Shown here: piece after piece, positions 32,963 to 41,994 of the stretch
Position numbering within the stretch: position 1 is the first letter of the stretch
How the letters are laid out: each line of letters starts with the position of its first letter
NCBI GenBank assembly: GCA_027490305.1
Contig: JAIXYI010000056.1
Span: 1 to 64,000, forward strand
Length of the DNA: 64,000 bases
Direction of reading: 5' to 3'
Source: Flavobacteriaceae bacterium
GTDB taxonomy: Bacteria; Bacteroidota; Bacteroidia; Flavobacteriales; Flavobacteriaceae
The notes under the pieces: model-generated
Told to the model about the DNA's origin: nothing
Seen by the model: only the letters and a program-made list of their open reading frames with translations
Databases searched by the model: none
Translations under genes and position numbers: made by a program

Positions 32963-35488
32963 TTAGCCTGGGAAGTCGCCCCCGTTTTCATCGCCTCCGT
33001 TCCGCGGACGTTTATCGTCGCGTTCGTTTTTCTGCTTGTTGAAGCGATAGGTGAACGAGAGGTTGACCGACCGCACCCGCCATTGCATTTCGCTATACGA
33101 GCGAAGGGTGCCGGGGATATAGGTTTCGGCAATCATCTTCCGTGAATTGAAAACGTCTTGTATGTTCAGGGCGATGGTTGCTTTGTCTTTCAACACGTCT
33201 TTGCTGAAGCCGAGGTTCATCGAAAAGTTGCCCAAACGGCTTCCTTGTGCATTGGTCTGCGGACCATTGTAGTTAAAGTTTGTTTGCCAGTCGACCTTCC
33301 CCGGAAGGGTAATTTTCGATGTTAGGCGGGTGAACCAGGAGTAGGCCGTGTTGTCAAAATCCTGCGTGATCGGGTTGCCCTGGAAGTCGATGTAGGTATA
33401 ATCGCCATCGGTTTCATTGCGGAAGAAATTGAAGTTCGAATTCAGTTTCCACCACTTATAGGGCGTATAATTCAACGTAAATTCAAAGCCCATACGGTAT
33501 TCTGTGGCAAGGTTGATGGGTGTTGTCAGGATGACCGGCGTAAGGTATTCGACGCCATTGACGACAACCGGCACGAAGTCACCGCTCTCTTGTCGGACGA
33601 ACTGGAACGAGTCGGTCGTTTTATTGACATAAGCCGATGTCGACAGCGTCAGTTTTTTCCACCGCTTCAGGAAGCCCAGATCAAGCGCATCGGTGAACGC
33701 CGGGTCGAGATCCGGATTTCCGCGGAAGATATTGATGTTACTCGAGTAGTTCGAAAACGGGTTGATCTGCCGTCCGCGCGGACGGGAAATCCGGCGGCTG
33801 TAGCTCAGCGAGATATTGGTTTCGTCATTGAACGAATACGTCAGGAACGCGCTCGGAAAGAAGTTGTTGTAGGCTTTGGTGTTGTAATCGCGGGTAGTGC
33901 GTTGGTTGATCTCGATATGCGAGTCTTCCCACCGCATGCCCACCAAAAACGAGAACTTCTGGACCTTCGTGCCGAATTGGGTGTATAACGCATTGATTTT
34001 CTCTTTGTATTCCAGCACATTTGAAAATTCCGGATACAGTTCAAGTGAGCCGTCGCTCTGGAGCGCGCCCACCTGATAATCGGTCACCAGCGTATTGAAG
34101 TCACCTTTGTAGCCCGCCTCGAACTGGGTGTCTTTCTGTATCGGCAACACATAATCGGCCTGGATGGTATTCCGGCTTTGGCGGGCTTTACTGTCGGTCG
34201 CCTCGCGCGTCACCGTACCGCCGTTATTTTCGATGATTGACGTATCGTCGTCTTTGTTGGTCGAAAAGGCACCGTCGACGCTTAGTTTGTGTCCGTCTTT
34301 CTTGAATCGGTGGATGAAGTTCGTGGTGTACTCTATATCGCGGTCATCGCTCTGCTGGAAGTTGTTCCGGAATGTCCGGATTTCGTTATCGAAGTTGGCG
34401 TCATAGTTGAAATAGGTCACACGCTCTGGGTTGTCGCTCTGGTTCGTCCGGAAATTTACCGAGTTGGTCCAGGTGGTGGCATCGTCTATAAGCCAATCCA
34501 TGCCAAAATTGACGTTCGCGTTTTCGCCCACCTGTTCGTTGTCGCGGCGCTCGTTCACGTAGTTACGGGTGGTGTTATCAGCGTTGAGGTAGCGGGTGTC
34601 GGTGAGCCCATTTCCTTGGTTGGTGCGGTGCGAAAAGCCACTATTAGTAAAGAAATTGAATTCTTTTGCCTTGAAATTCAGGGTGCCGGAAATACCATAG
34701 GTTTCCGGAGTACCGCCTGACGCGACGATGGTGCCATTGATGCCGAGGTTTTTGCCTTTTTTGAGGATGATGTTCAGGAGTCCGCCGCCACCTTCCGAAT
34801 CATACCGGGCGGATGGGTTTGTCACCACCTCCACTTTGTCGATGGCATCGGCCGGGATCTGGCGCAGGGCTTCGGTGATGTTGATCGCATTCGAAGGACG
34901 TCCGTCGATGAGGATGCGCACATTGGAATTCCCGCGTAGGCTGATGGTGCCGTCCGAATCTACGGATACGGAGGGAACGTTGTCAAGTACATCGCTTACC
35001 GTGCCGCCTTTGACCATTAGGTCATTACCGACATTATACACTTTCTTGTCGAGCTTTATTTCGACCGTCGTGCGCTCTGAACGGATTTCTACCTGTTGCA
35101 GTTGCGCAACATCAGGTTCGAGTGCGATGACACCCAGGTTCGTGTCGCGATCGATTTTTTTGTTGGGGATTTCAAACCGTTTGAACGACATGAATTCGAC
35201 CCGGATGGTATACGTACCCGGCGGCACGTCGAAGCTAAAGGCGCCATTGGCGTCGGTGATGCCGCCGTTCACCGCGTTCGGGCGTTCGGGGTTGAGAAGC
35301 GTAACGGTGGTGTAATCAAGGGGTTGGTTGTTGCTAGCTTCTACTACCTTACCCGAAACCTTGACACGGGCACCGCCTCGGTCTTGGGCTGAAACGGACA
35401 GGGAGAGCACAAAAAGGAAGAGGGCAAATGCGGATTTGGAGAATGTAGTCAAAATGAGAAAAGGTAATTTTGGTGCGTCGGACCACAA
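32963..35488 (-). CDS. TonB-dependent receptor-like outer-membrane protein with carboxypeptidase-regulatory-like domain
   Basis: Up to 841 residues. A signal peptide (FALFLFVLSLSVSAQ) is followed by a carboxypeptidase-regulatory-like domain (VKVSGKVVEASNNQPLDYTTVTLLNP). A plug domain comes next (KKVYNVGNDLMVKGGTVSDVLDNVPSVSVDSDG, then LRGNSNVRILIDGRPS), then a large beta-barrel. It matches the outer-membrane beta-barrel (OMP_b-brl_3) relatives of TonB receptors common in this phylum. A Lys/Asp/Gly-rich tail follows the last strand (RPRNGGDENGGDFPG). No SusD partner is adjacent, so a nutrient cannot be named. The first Met at 35488 gives an unusual pre-signal segment, and the in-frame TTG at 35452 may be the real start. 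Confidence 0.88.
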   Translation of the reverse strand: MWSDAPKLPFLILTTFSKSAFALFLFVLSLSVSAQDRGGARVKVSGKVVEASNNQPLDYTTVTLLNPERPNAVNGGITDANGAFSFDVPPGTYTIRVEFMSFKRFEIPNKKIDRDTNLGVIALEPDVAQLQQVEIRSERTTVEIKLDKKVYNVGNDLMVKGGTVSDVLDNVPSVSVDSDGTISLRGNSNVRILIDGRPSNAINITEALRQIPADAIDKVEVVTNPSARYDSEGGGGLLNIILKKGKNLGINGTIVASGGTPETYGISGTLNFKAKEFNFFTNSGFSHRTNQGNGLTDTRYLNADNTTRNYVNERRDNEQVGENANVNFGMDWLIDDATTWTNSVNFRTNQSDNPERVTYFNYDANFDNEIRTFRNNFQQSDDRDIEYTTNFIHRFKKDGHKLSVDGAFSTNKDDDTSIIENNGGTVTREATDSKARQSRNTIQADYVLPIQKDTQFEAGYKGDFNTLVTDYQVGALQSDGSLELYPEFSNVLEYKEKINALYTQFGTKVQKFSFLVGMRWEDSHIEINQRTTRDYNTKAYNNFFPSAFLTYSFNDETNISLSYSRRISRPRGRQINPFSNYSSNINIFRGNPDLDPAFTDALDLGFLKRWKKLTLSTSAYVNKTTDSFQFVRQESGDFVPVVVNGVEYLTPVILTTPINLATEYRMGFEFTLNYTPYKWWKLNSNFNFFRNETDGDYTYIDFQGNPITQDFDNTAYSWFTRLTSKITLPGKVDWQTNFNYNGPQTNAQGSRLGNFSMNLGFSKDVLKDKATIALNIQDVFNSRKMIAETYIPGTLRSYSEMQWRVRSVNLSFTYRFNKQKNERDDKRPRNGGDENGGDFPG

Positions 35489-35608
35489 AAGTAGCGGTTG
35501 GTTTACCCGTCAGTTCACAAAGGTTTGTTAAATCAATCGCGTTGAACGACAGGGAATTTCGCGAAATGCACGAATTTTTTGACTACTTTCGGGCGTAAAA
35601 TCCGTCTT

Positions 35609-36517
35609 ATGTTCCTACGAAACGGCTTCGGTCCCAACAGCGAGATATGGCGCTATATACTGGGCTCTGCTTTCATCATTATCATGGCGTTGGTGGGTGT
35701 CCTGCCTTTCGAAATGGCGCTTGCCATGCGCTTTCACGAGACGGGCATTGCCGTTACCCAGACCAACATGATGTCGTATCTCGACCCTAACGCGACGCTC
35801 TTCTATAACCTAGTCCCAAACGTATTTGCATTGGCAGGGATCTGGGTGGTGGCCCGGTATTTTCACGGCCAACCGTTCCGTGACCTTGTAACGGCCCGTC
35901 CGTCAGTAGACTGGAAACGGATTTTTCTTTCTTTCGGTTTATGGGCATGTATTTCCGGCGGGTGCATCGTAGTAGCCTATTTCGTAACCCCGGAAGACTT
36001 CGCGTGGAATTTCCGCCCGGTGCCGTTCGTGATCATGGCCCTGATCTCGATTGCGCTGTTGCCGATACAAACCTCGGTAGAGGAACTGATTTTCAGGGGA
36101 TACCTCATGCAGGGATTTGCGGTGTTGGCCCGAAATCGCTGGTTTCCGCTGGCCCTCACCTCGCTGATTTTTGGTTTGTTGCACGGATTTAATCCTGAAG
36201 TTGCCAAGCTCGGCCCTGCCATTTTGATTTATTATGTTGGAACCGGACTCTTCCTGGGCGTCCTTACGTTAATGGACGACGGCACCGAACTGGCACTCGG
36301 GTTTCACGCGGCGAATAACCTCGTAACGGCCTTGCTCGTAACGGCCGACTGGACGGCGCTCCAAACCAATAGTATTTGGAAAGACGTGTCGGAGCCCTCG
36401 CTGTCATTTGAAGTATTTTTCCCGGTGGTCGTCCTATTCCCCTTGCTTTTGCTTATCTTTAGTAAACTCTATAAATGGTCAGACTGGAAGGAAAAGCTGA
36501 CCGGAAAACTACCATGA
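35609..36517 (+). CDS. CPBP family intramembrane metalloprotease
   Basis: 302 residues with about eight hydrophobic helices. The three CPBP (Abi/Rce1-like) motifs are visible: EELIFRGYL (near 167-175), FGLLHGFNPE (near 196-205), and HAANNLVTAL (near 243-252). These place two glutamates and histidines for zinc binding in the membrane. Bacterial members are poorly characterised; some relate to bacteriocin immunity or protein processing, so no substrate is proposed. The start MFLRNGFGPN at 35609 is preferred to the TTG at 35579, which lies beside a -7-like TACTTTCG. The stop overlaps the ATG of menE (ATGA), suggesting co-translation. Confidence 0.9.
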   Translation: MFLRNGFGPNSEIWRYILGSAFIIIMALVGVLPFEMALAMRFHETGIAVTQTNMMSYLDPNATLFYNLVPNVFALAGIWVVARYFHGQPFRDLVTARPSVDWKRIFLSFGLWACISGGCIVVAYFVTPEDFAWNFRPVPFVIMALISIALLPIQTSVEELIFRGYLMQGFAVLARNRWFPLALTSLIFGLLHGFNPEVAKLGPAILIYYVGTGLFLGVLTLMDDGTELALGFHAANNLVTALLVTADWTALQTNSIWKDVSEPSLSFEVFFPVVVLFPLLLLIFSKLYKWSDWKEKLTGKLP

Positions 36518-37578
36518 ACACAACCCTCACTGAAGCCCCGGCTTATTATGAAGTCCACAGCCAATTCCGGCTCAACGGCTTTCATCTTGACCGCGACGAT
36601 CTCTGTCGCGTAGCGTATAGTTTTATTAAGGAAGGCGATGACTTCGAGCGTCCGGTAGGCGAGTTCCTCCTGGATTGGTTCGACGGCAACGACTTTATCG
36701 AAATGCAGACCTCCGGAAGCACCGGTTTGCCAAAGACCATGTATGTCAACAAGCAGGCCATGGTAAATTCGGCAATCGCGACCGGCGATTTCTTCGACCT
36801 GATGCCCGGCAATAGGGTGCTGCATTGTCTTCCGGCTAAGTATGTGGCCGGGAAAATGATGTTCGTCCGCGGGTTTGTGTTAGGACTTGATATGGATTTT
36901 GTGGCACCTAGCTCGAATCCGTTAAAGAACAACGATCTCCCATACGACTTTTCGGCTATGGTGCCGTTGCAGGCCCAGAATGCGCTGCCCCGCCTGAAGC
37001 AGATTAAAAAGCTCATCGTGGGCGGAGCGAAAATTGCGGCGCCCCTCGAAAAGCAATTGATGAAGGTGCCGACGGCCGTATACGAAACCTACGGGATGAC
37101 CGAAACCGTATCGCACATTGCCGCCAAGAGGGTGGGAAAAAAGCACTTTCATGTTTTGCCAAACGTACGGCTTGAAACCGATGACCGTCATTGCCTGGTC
37201 ATCCATGCGCCGGCCATTTCGGAGGAACCGATCGTGACCAACGATTTGGTAGAACTCCTCTCTGACACAGAGTTCGATTGGAAAGGACGCGTTGACAATG
37301 TCATTAACAGTGGTGGTATCAAGCTCATTCCCGAGCAGATTGAAGCGAAGCTGGCCCCCCATTTCGAGCAGCGGTTTTTTGTGGGATCGCTACCCGATGC
37401 CGTATTGGGCGAAAAGTTGGTATTGGCCCTGGAAGGAGCTCCCGTTGAGGTTCCACCACACGCTTTTGATAAACTCGACAAGTACGAACGCCCGAAAGAA
37501 GTGGTGTTTATTCCACGCTTTAAAGAAACTGGAAACGGGAAGATCATACGCCGCGATTCGCTAGACCAACTGTCCTGA
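36514..37578 (+). CDS. menE: AMP-binding enzyme, probable o-succinylbenzoate--CoA ligase
   Basis: A 354-residue acyl-CoA synthetase of the shortened type that Bacteroidetes use as MenE. It lacks most of the usual N-terminal lobe. The P-loop-like motif TSGSTGLPK (near 60-68) and YETYGMTETVSHIAAKR (near 190-205) bind ATP and adenylate. The C-terminal hinge and lysine region is GRVDNVINSGGIKLIPEQIE...ETGNGKIIRRDSL, with the catalytic lysine in GNGKIIR. It should activate o-succinylbenzoate in menaquinone synthesis. No other men gene is in the window, so the specificity is inferred from length and family. It overlaps the CPBP gene and ends before a bidirectional terminator. Confidence 0.82.
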   Translation: MNTTLTEAPAYYEVHSQFRLNGFHLDRDDLCRVAYSFIKEGDDFERPVGEFLLDWFDGNDFIEMQTSGSTGLPKTMYVNKQAMVNSAIATGDFFDLMPGNRVLHCLPAKYVAGKMMFVRGFVLGLDMDFVAPSSNPLKNNDLPYDFSAMVPLQAQNALPRLKQIKKLIVGGAKIAAPLEKQLMKVPTAVYETYGMTETVSHIAAKRVGKKHFHVLPNVRLETDDRHCLVIHAPAISEEPIVTNDLVELLSDTEFDWKGRVDNVINSGGIKLIPEQIEAKLAPHFEQRFFVGSLPDAVLGEKLVLALEGAPVEVPPHAFDKLDKYERPKEVVFIPRFKETGNGKIIRRDSLDQLS

Positions 37579-37599
37579 TCAGAAGAACTATAAAAAAGA

Positions 37600-37628
37600 A
37601 AACGCCCCGAATCTCGGGGCGTTTTTTT
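37600..37628. terminator. Bidirectional terminator between menE and ompA
   Basis: AACGCCCCGA / TCGGGGCGTT stem with A- and T-runs on both sides, between convergent genes. Confidence 0.9.
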
Positions 37629-37645
37629 ATGAGTAGGTGTGGTGA

Positions 37646-38932
37646 TTAGTTCACGCGGAACGTTACACGACGAACCAGTCTGCGGGCACCATCTGAAGAA
37701 GGCTCAACTGAACGATCTTCACCTGCAGGAACTACTTTCAGGCGTGATGCATCGATTTTCGCTTTCACGAGAATCGCTTTCACAGCCTCAGCACGTTTCA
37801 CAGACAGTTGGTCGTTGTATGATGTGCGACCTACTTCGTCGGCATGTCCGATGATTTCTACGTTGGCTTTCGGGTTGTTTCTTAGGTAGGTAAGGATAAA
37901 ATCGATGCCTTCTGTTGAAACGTTGGTTGGTTTTGACTCGTTAAAGTTGAAGTACGTGCAAACATATCCTTCGTTGATAAGGTTGCGGATCAACTCGTTA
38001 TTGGAAGTATACGCGCTTGAAGACGACGTAGCCGATTTTGTTGGGTCGCCGTATGTTTTGGCCATATAGCTCTCCAACTCATCCGGAACACCGTTTCCGT
38101 TGTTGTCGATGGCCTGGCCTTTTGAATTAACCGCTACACCTGTAGTAGTGTTTGGCTCAGCATCGAGGTAATCCGGCACACCGTCTTTGTCGGTGTCGTT
38201 CAGCATGGTTTCGAGGTCACCTACACGCTTCTCAAGCGCGTCAAGTTGCTCTTTTGTTTTGTCAGTTTCGATATACCAGTCAGCATGGACATCTTTGCTT
38301 CCGAGGTAGAACGTGAAACCACCTGTAGCAGTCAGCATCCACGCGTCGAATACTTGGGCGTCAACCGTTCCGTAACCGTCGAAGTTCTTCTGTTGCAAGG
38401 AATTTCCGTAAATCGTTGCATCTAGGTTGAACACGATACGCTTTGATAGCTTGATTTGCCCTGTAAGACCTGCCATGAAGTTGATACCGTTGTCTTTTGC
38501 GTCTGACGCGTTATCTCCATCAAAGGAAAGTTGATACCATCCCGCACCGGCGTGGCCCAAAAGTCCGAATGACTTTGTGAATTGTTCAAAGTTCATGATG
38601 CGGCCAAGATTGAACACTCCCTGTAGGTTTGCCATCACATAGTTCGTCTTGAATTCAAGGCTTTTGTCGAACTCGTTGAAATTGCCATAACTACCGCTAA
38701 GTTTCAAACCGAATTTTGTGTTGAACATGTACCTTGCGCCGAGTTCAACCGTAAGTGGTTCTACTCCCGTGTAATAGTCAGCAGTAAAGGCCTTGAATGG
38801 CTTATTTACACCTGCTCCTACCTCAATTGACCACTTGTTGTAGTCGCCGCCAGTATACGTAGAGTCAGACTGGCCAAACGTATTAGCTACAGCGAAAGAC
38901 ACGAACGCCAGCGTTAGTAATACTTTTTTCAT
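37646..38932 (-). CDS. OmpA family outer-membrane protein (beta-barrel, TSP3 repeats, OmpA domain)
   Basis: 428 residues. A signal peptide (about 1-20) is followed by an eight-stranded-type N-terminal barrel (about 21-220). Then come calcium-binding thrombospondin type-3-like repeats (DTDKDGVPDYLDAEPN and DNNGNGVPDELE) near 245-290. The C-terminal OmpA/MotB peptidoglycan-binding domain (about 320-428) includes NVEIIGHADEVGRTSYNDQLSVKRAEAV. It is a structural porin-like protein that ties the outer membrane to peptidoglycan. It appears monocistronic, with a -7 element 24 nt upstream and a strong terminator. The AT-richer codons suggest high expression, but this was not measured. Confidence 0.95.
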   Translation of the reverse strand: MKKVLLTLAFVSFAVANTFGQSDSTYTGGDYNKWSIEVGAGVNKPFKAFTADYYTGVEPLTVELGARYMFNTKFGLKLSGSYGNFNEFDKSLEFKTNYVMANLQGVFNLGRIMNFEQFTKSFGLLGHAGAGWYQLSFDGDNASDAKDNGINFMAGLTGQIKLSKRIVFNLDATIYGNSLQQKNFDGYGTVDAQVFDAWMLTATGGFTFYLGSKDVHADWYIETDKTKEQLDALEKRVGDLETMLNDTDKDGVPDYLDAEPNTTTGVAVNSKGQAIDNNGNGVPDELESYMAKTYGDPTKSATSSSSAYTSNNELIRNLINEGYVCTYFNFNESKPTNVSTEGIDFILTYLRNNPKANVEIIGHADEVGRTSYNDQLSVKRAEAVKAILVKAKIDASRLKVVPAGEDRSVEPSSDGARRLVRRVTFRVN

Positions 38933-38956
38933 AATTGTGTTTTTAAATTCTTCAAC

Positions 38957-38964
38957 ACAAAGAT
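38957..38964 (-). promoter_or_regulatory. -7 promoter element of the ompA-like gene
   Basis: TATCTTTG on the minus strand, 24 nt before the ATG at 38932. The rest of the 288-bp region up to 39220 is AT-rich and contains a small hairpin (CTGTG / CACAG at 39076-39090) and a terminator, but no gene that I can support. Confidence 0.6.
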
Positions 38965-39102
38965 AGAATTATTTTGGCATGACCCGACTATTTGTAACAA
39001 GAGCCCGACTGCGAACCGTGTTTTTTGCGTATTTTTCAACAATTAACCAAAGAAAATACACTATTTTCACATTTCCTGTGCTTTTCACAGTGTTTTCGCC
39101 AC

Positions 39103-39133
39103 AAAAAAACCCCATATACAGGGCGTTTTTTTT
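39103..39133 (-). terminator. Probable terminator of olsF
   Basis: A-run, CCC / GGG short stem and T-run, working in the minus direction about 90-120 nt after the olsF stop. The GC part of the stem is short. Confidence 0.55.
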
Positions 39134-39220
39134 AAGAATTTTTAGGCAATATCGTGAAAATGCAACGAAAAAGCCAAATCATGCAACTCATTGAGGGATA
39201 GCTGAAAGGAAAATTGACGG

Positions 39221-41029
39221 CTATTCGCCCCGTTCGGCCAGTTTCCGTTCGAGTTCGGCCTGGAATTCCTCCATAACCGGTTTCATGGTGCTTTCAGGGA
39301 TATCCGCAATCCGGATATACATCAAACCGTCAACGGAATTATTGAACAACGGATCAACGTTAAACGCCACTACCCGCGCATTCTGCTTGATGTATTTCTT
39401 TATCAGCACCGGTAAGCGCAAACTCCCCGGTTCGAGTTCATCAATGATGCGGTCGAATTTGTTAAGGTCTGATTCGGCCTCATCGAAAATGAAATCCTTA
39501 TCGGCATCTTTCAGCTTGACTTTATATTCCTTCTTTGCATGCACGTATTGCGCGATGAACGGATCATAGTAGTTCGATTTCATGAACTCGATCATCAGCG
39601 ATTTTGAGAAGTCGGAGAACTGGTTGCTGATACTTACGCCTCCCATCAGGAATACGTGTTCCGGATAACGTAACGTTGTGTGGATTATGCCTTTCCACAA
39701 TAAGAAGAGTGGCATCGGCTTTTGCTGGTAGCTTTTGACGATGAAGGCACGTCCCATTTCAATCGACTTACTCAGCATGTCGTGCAGCTCGGGCTCAAAC
39801 CGAAACAATTCCTGAAGGTAAAAGCCGCTGACCCCGCGCAACGGATAGATTTCCGAACCAAGCCCCATCCGATAGGCACCGGCAATCAATTTCGCATCAT
39901 CATCCCAAAGGAACATATGATAGTAGTACGAATCGTAGGAATCGATGTCGATGGCTTCGTTTGTTCCTTCCCCGACTTCCCGGAAGGTAATCTCGCGGAG
40001 ACGGCCGATTTCATGCAGGATATTCGGGATGGTATCGGCCTTGGTAAAGAAGACCTCATAGTTTTTGCTTTGCAGCAACCGGGCATCGCCTTTTCGAAGC
40101 GCCGCCACCTCTTCGATGATCTTGTCCTGGTTAGCCGGAAGCACGATCTGTTTCGGTACTTTCGGTATTTTGAGGTTGCTGCTGGCCGCCGCGAGGAAAT
40201 TCTGGTCTTTTTCGTACGGATTGGCCAGCATATAGGTTTTGCGACGAAGGAATTCCGAATAATCGTCCAATGACTGGTATTCATTCTGCTCGGCTACCGA
40301 AATAGGCTTCCCGATCCGGACGCGGATGACCCGGTCTTTCTGGGAAAACAACTCAGACGGGAGTTTTGCCGTGCGTAACGTATCACTCAACTTCGAAAGG
40401 AAGTAGAAAAAACGGCTGTTCTTGGCATGGAAGTAAATCGGTACCACCGGCACCTGGGCCTTGCGGATGACCTTGATAGCGCCTTCTTCCCATTCTTTGT
40501 CGACCACGAGTTTGCCGTCTTTGTAGGTCGACACCTCGCCGGCCGGGAACATACCGAGTGGTTTGCCATCCGACAAATGGCGCAGGGTTTCTTTTATGCC
40601 CACCACACTCGACTTCGCATCGCGGTGTGTCTCGAACGGATTGACCGGCATGATGTAAGGCTTCAACGGTTCGATTCGGTGGAGCAGGAAGTTGGCGATG
40701 ATCTTGAAATTCGGCTCGCGTTCGAGCATCAGTTTTAACAACAGGATACCGTCTATGCCGCCAAGCGGATGATTGGATATGGTAATATACGCCCCTTCTT
40801 TCGGAAGGCGTTTCAGGTCCTCCTCCGGCACCTCGAATTTGATCTCAAAACGATCCAGGATGGCGTTCAGGAACTCGACATCCTTCAGGTGCTTGTTATC
40901 GTCGTAGATTTTGTTGAGTCGCGAAATCTGCAACGCTTTCATGACCGCCCAGCCTAAAAAGGTCCCGAAGACACCGTACTTCGAGGCGTTGATCGCTTTG
41001 GCGACTTCCTTTGCGGTCACTAATCCCAT
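39221..41029 (-). CDS. olsF: Bifunctional acyltransferase for ornithine-lipid synthesis (OlsF-type)
   Basis: 602 residues combining two acyltransferases. The N-terminal half is a PlsC-like O-acyltransferase with NHPLGGID (HX4D, near 91-98) and FPAGEVS (near 160-166). The C-terminal half, from about residue 320, is an OlsB-like N-acyltransferase of the GNAT/hemolysin type (RLREITFREVGEG, YHMFLWDDDAKLIAGAYRMG, ELFRFEPEL, EMGRAFIVKSYQQKPMPLF). This domain order matches OlsF, characterised in Serratia and Flavobacterium johnsoniae, which makes ornithine lipids alone. A glycine- or serine-lipid product is an alternative, as in Bacteroides where the two activities are separate proteins. A -7 element lies 26 nt upstream. 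Confidence 0.85.
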   Translation of the reverse strand: MGLVTAKEVAKAINASKYGVFGTFLGWAVMKALQISRLNKIYDDNKHLKDVEFLNAILDRFEIKFEVPEEDLKRLPKEGAYITISNHPLGGIDGILLLKLMLEREPNFKIIANFLLHRIEPLKPYIMPVNPFETHRDAKSSVVGIKETLRHLSDGKPLGMFPAGEVSTYKDGKLVVDKEWEEGAIKVIRKAQVPVVPIYFHAKNSRFFYFLSKLSDTLRTAKLPSELFSQKDRVIRVRIGKPISVAEQNEYQSLDDYSEFLRRKTYMLANPYEKDQNFLAAASSNLKIPKVPKQIVLPANQDKIIEEVAALRKGDARLLQSKNYEVFFTKADTIPNILHEIGRLREITFREVGEGTNEAIDIDSYDSYYYHMFLWDDDAKLIAGAYRMGLGSEIYPLRGVSGFYLQELFRFEPELHDMLSKSIEMGRAFIVKSYQQKPMPLFLLWKGIIHTTLRYPEHVFLMGGVSISNQFSDFSKSLMIEFMKSNYYDPFIAQYVHAKKEYKVKLKDADKDFIFDEAESDLNKFDRIIDELEPGSLRLPVLIKKYIKQNARVVAFNVDPLFNNSVDGLMYIRIADIPESTMKPVMEEFQAELERKLAERGE

Positions 41030-41054
41030 TTTCGTTTGTTTTAAGAGGCCGTCG

Positions 41055-41062
41055 CAAAGATA
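41055..41062 (-). promoter_or_regulatory. -7 promoter element of olsF
   Basis: TATCTTTG on the minus strand, 25 nt before the ATG at 41029. Confidence 0.6.
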
Positions 41063-41165
41063 ACAAAATGTTGTTACGCGGTACGGTCGACCTGGTGCCT
41101 GCCGTTGTTTAAAACTATGCTCAAAACTGCTTTGTGGCCCGTTTCGCCCCCGCGGGTTTTTCGGT

Positions 41166-41173
41166 TACATTTG
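41166..41173 (+). promoter_or_regulatory. -7 promoter element of xth
   Basis: TACATTTG (TAnnTTTG), 27 nt upstream of the TTG start codon at 41201. Confidence 0.55.
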
Positions 41174-41200
41174 AAACCGTCCTAAATCGAATACGCGACC

Positions 41201-41965
41201 TTGAAGATCATTTCCTACAATGTAAACGGCATCCGCGCCGCACTCACAAAGGGGTTTCTCGACTGGCTGGTGTCAGCCGACCCCGACGTCATCTGCCTGC
41301 AGGAAATCAAAGCCACTCCCGACCAGATTCCGGTAGCGACGTTTGAAATGGCCGGCTATCCGTATCATTATTGGTATCCGGCGCAAAAGAAGGGCTACAG
41401 CGGTGTTGCCATCCTTTCGAAAATAAAGCCGCAACGGGTGGTTTTCGGAACCGGTATCGAACACATGGATTTCGAAGGACGTAACCTCCGTGTCGATTTT
41501 GACGACCTGTCGGTGATGAGTCTCTACCTTCCCTCCGGCACCAACATCGACCGGCTCGACCATAAGTTTATGTATATGGACGATTTCCACGCGTACGTGG
41601 CGCAATTGCGGACTGAGATTCCGCATTTGGTCATCTGCGGCGATTATAACATCTGTCACCAGGCCATCGACATACACGACCCCATCCGGAATGCCACCGT
41701 TTCGGGCTTCCTGCCGGCCGAGCGTGCGTGGCTCGACACCTTTATCAACAGCGGGTTTGTCGACAGTTTCCGGCATTTCAACAAAGACCCGCATCATTAC
41801 TCGTGGTGGAGCTATCGCGCGAATGCCCGTAATAACAACAAAGGCTGGCGTATCGATTATATATTGGTCGCCCGCGAACTCGAACACCGCCTCCGCCGGG
41901 CTGTCATCCTGCCGGAAGCACGGCACTCCGACCACTGTCCGGTAATGGCCGAAATAGATGCATGA
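41201..41965 (+). CDS. xth: Exodeoxyribonuclease III
   Basis: A 254-residue AP endonuclease/3'-5' exonuclease of the Mg2+-dependent Xth family, which removes abasic sites in base-excision repair. Signature elements are MKIISYNVNGIRAAL at the N-terminus, the catalytic ICLQEIKATPDQ with its Glu, VICGDYNICH with Asp/Asn, and the C-terminal WRIDYILV and HSDHCPV with the catalytic Asp-His pair. Translation starts at TTG 41201. The canonical family N-terminus begins exactly there and no in-frame ATG is nearby. The stop overlaps ATG 41962 of the next gene. Confidence 0.96.
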   Translation: MKIISYNVNGIRAALTKGFLDWLVSADPDVICLQEIKATPDQIPVATFEMAGYPYHYWYPAQKKGYSGVAILSKIKPQRVVFGTGIEHMDFEGRNLRVDFDDLSVMSLYLPSGTNIDRLDHKFMYMDDFHAYVAQLRTEIPHLVICGDYNICHQAIDIHDPIRNATVSGFLPAERAWLDTFINSGFVDSFRHFNKDPHHYSWWSYRANARNNNKGWRIDYILVARELEHRLRRAVILPEARHSDHCPVMAEIDA

Positions 41966-41994
41966 TTAATATGAAGTATTTAGATAACCACCCT

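Noticed and set aside
38933..39220. Intergenic region upstream of the ompA-like gene searched for a hidden gene
   Set aside because: The only frame (about 71 codons from 38979) is AT-rich with no recognisable features. The region is explained by a promoter and a terminator.
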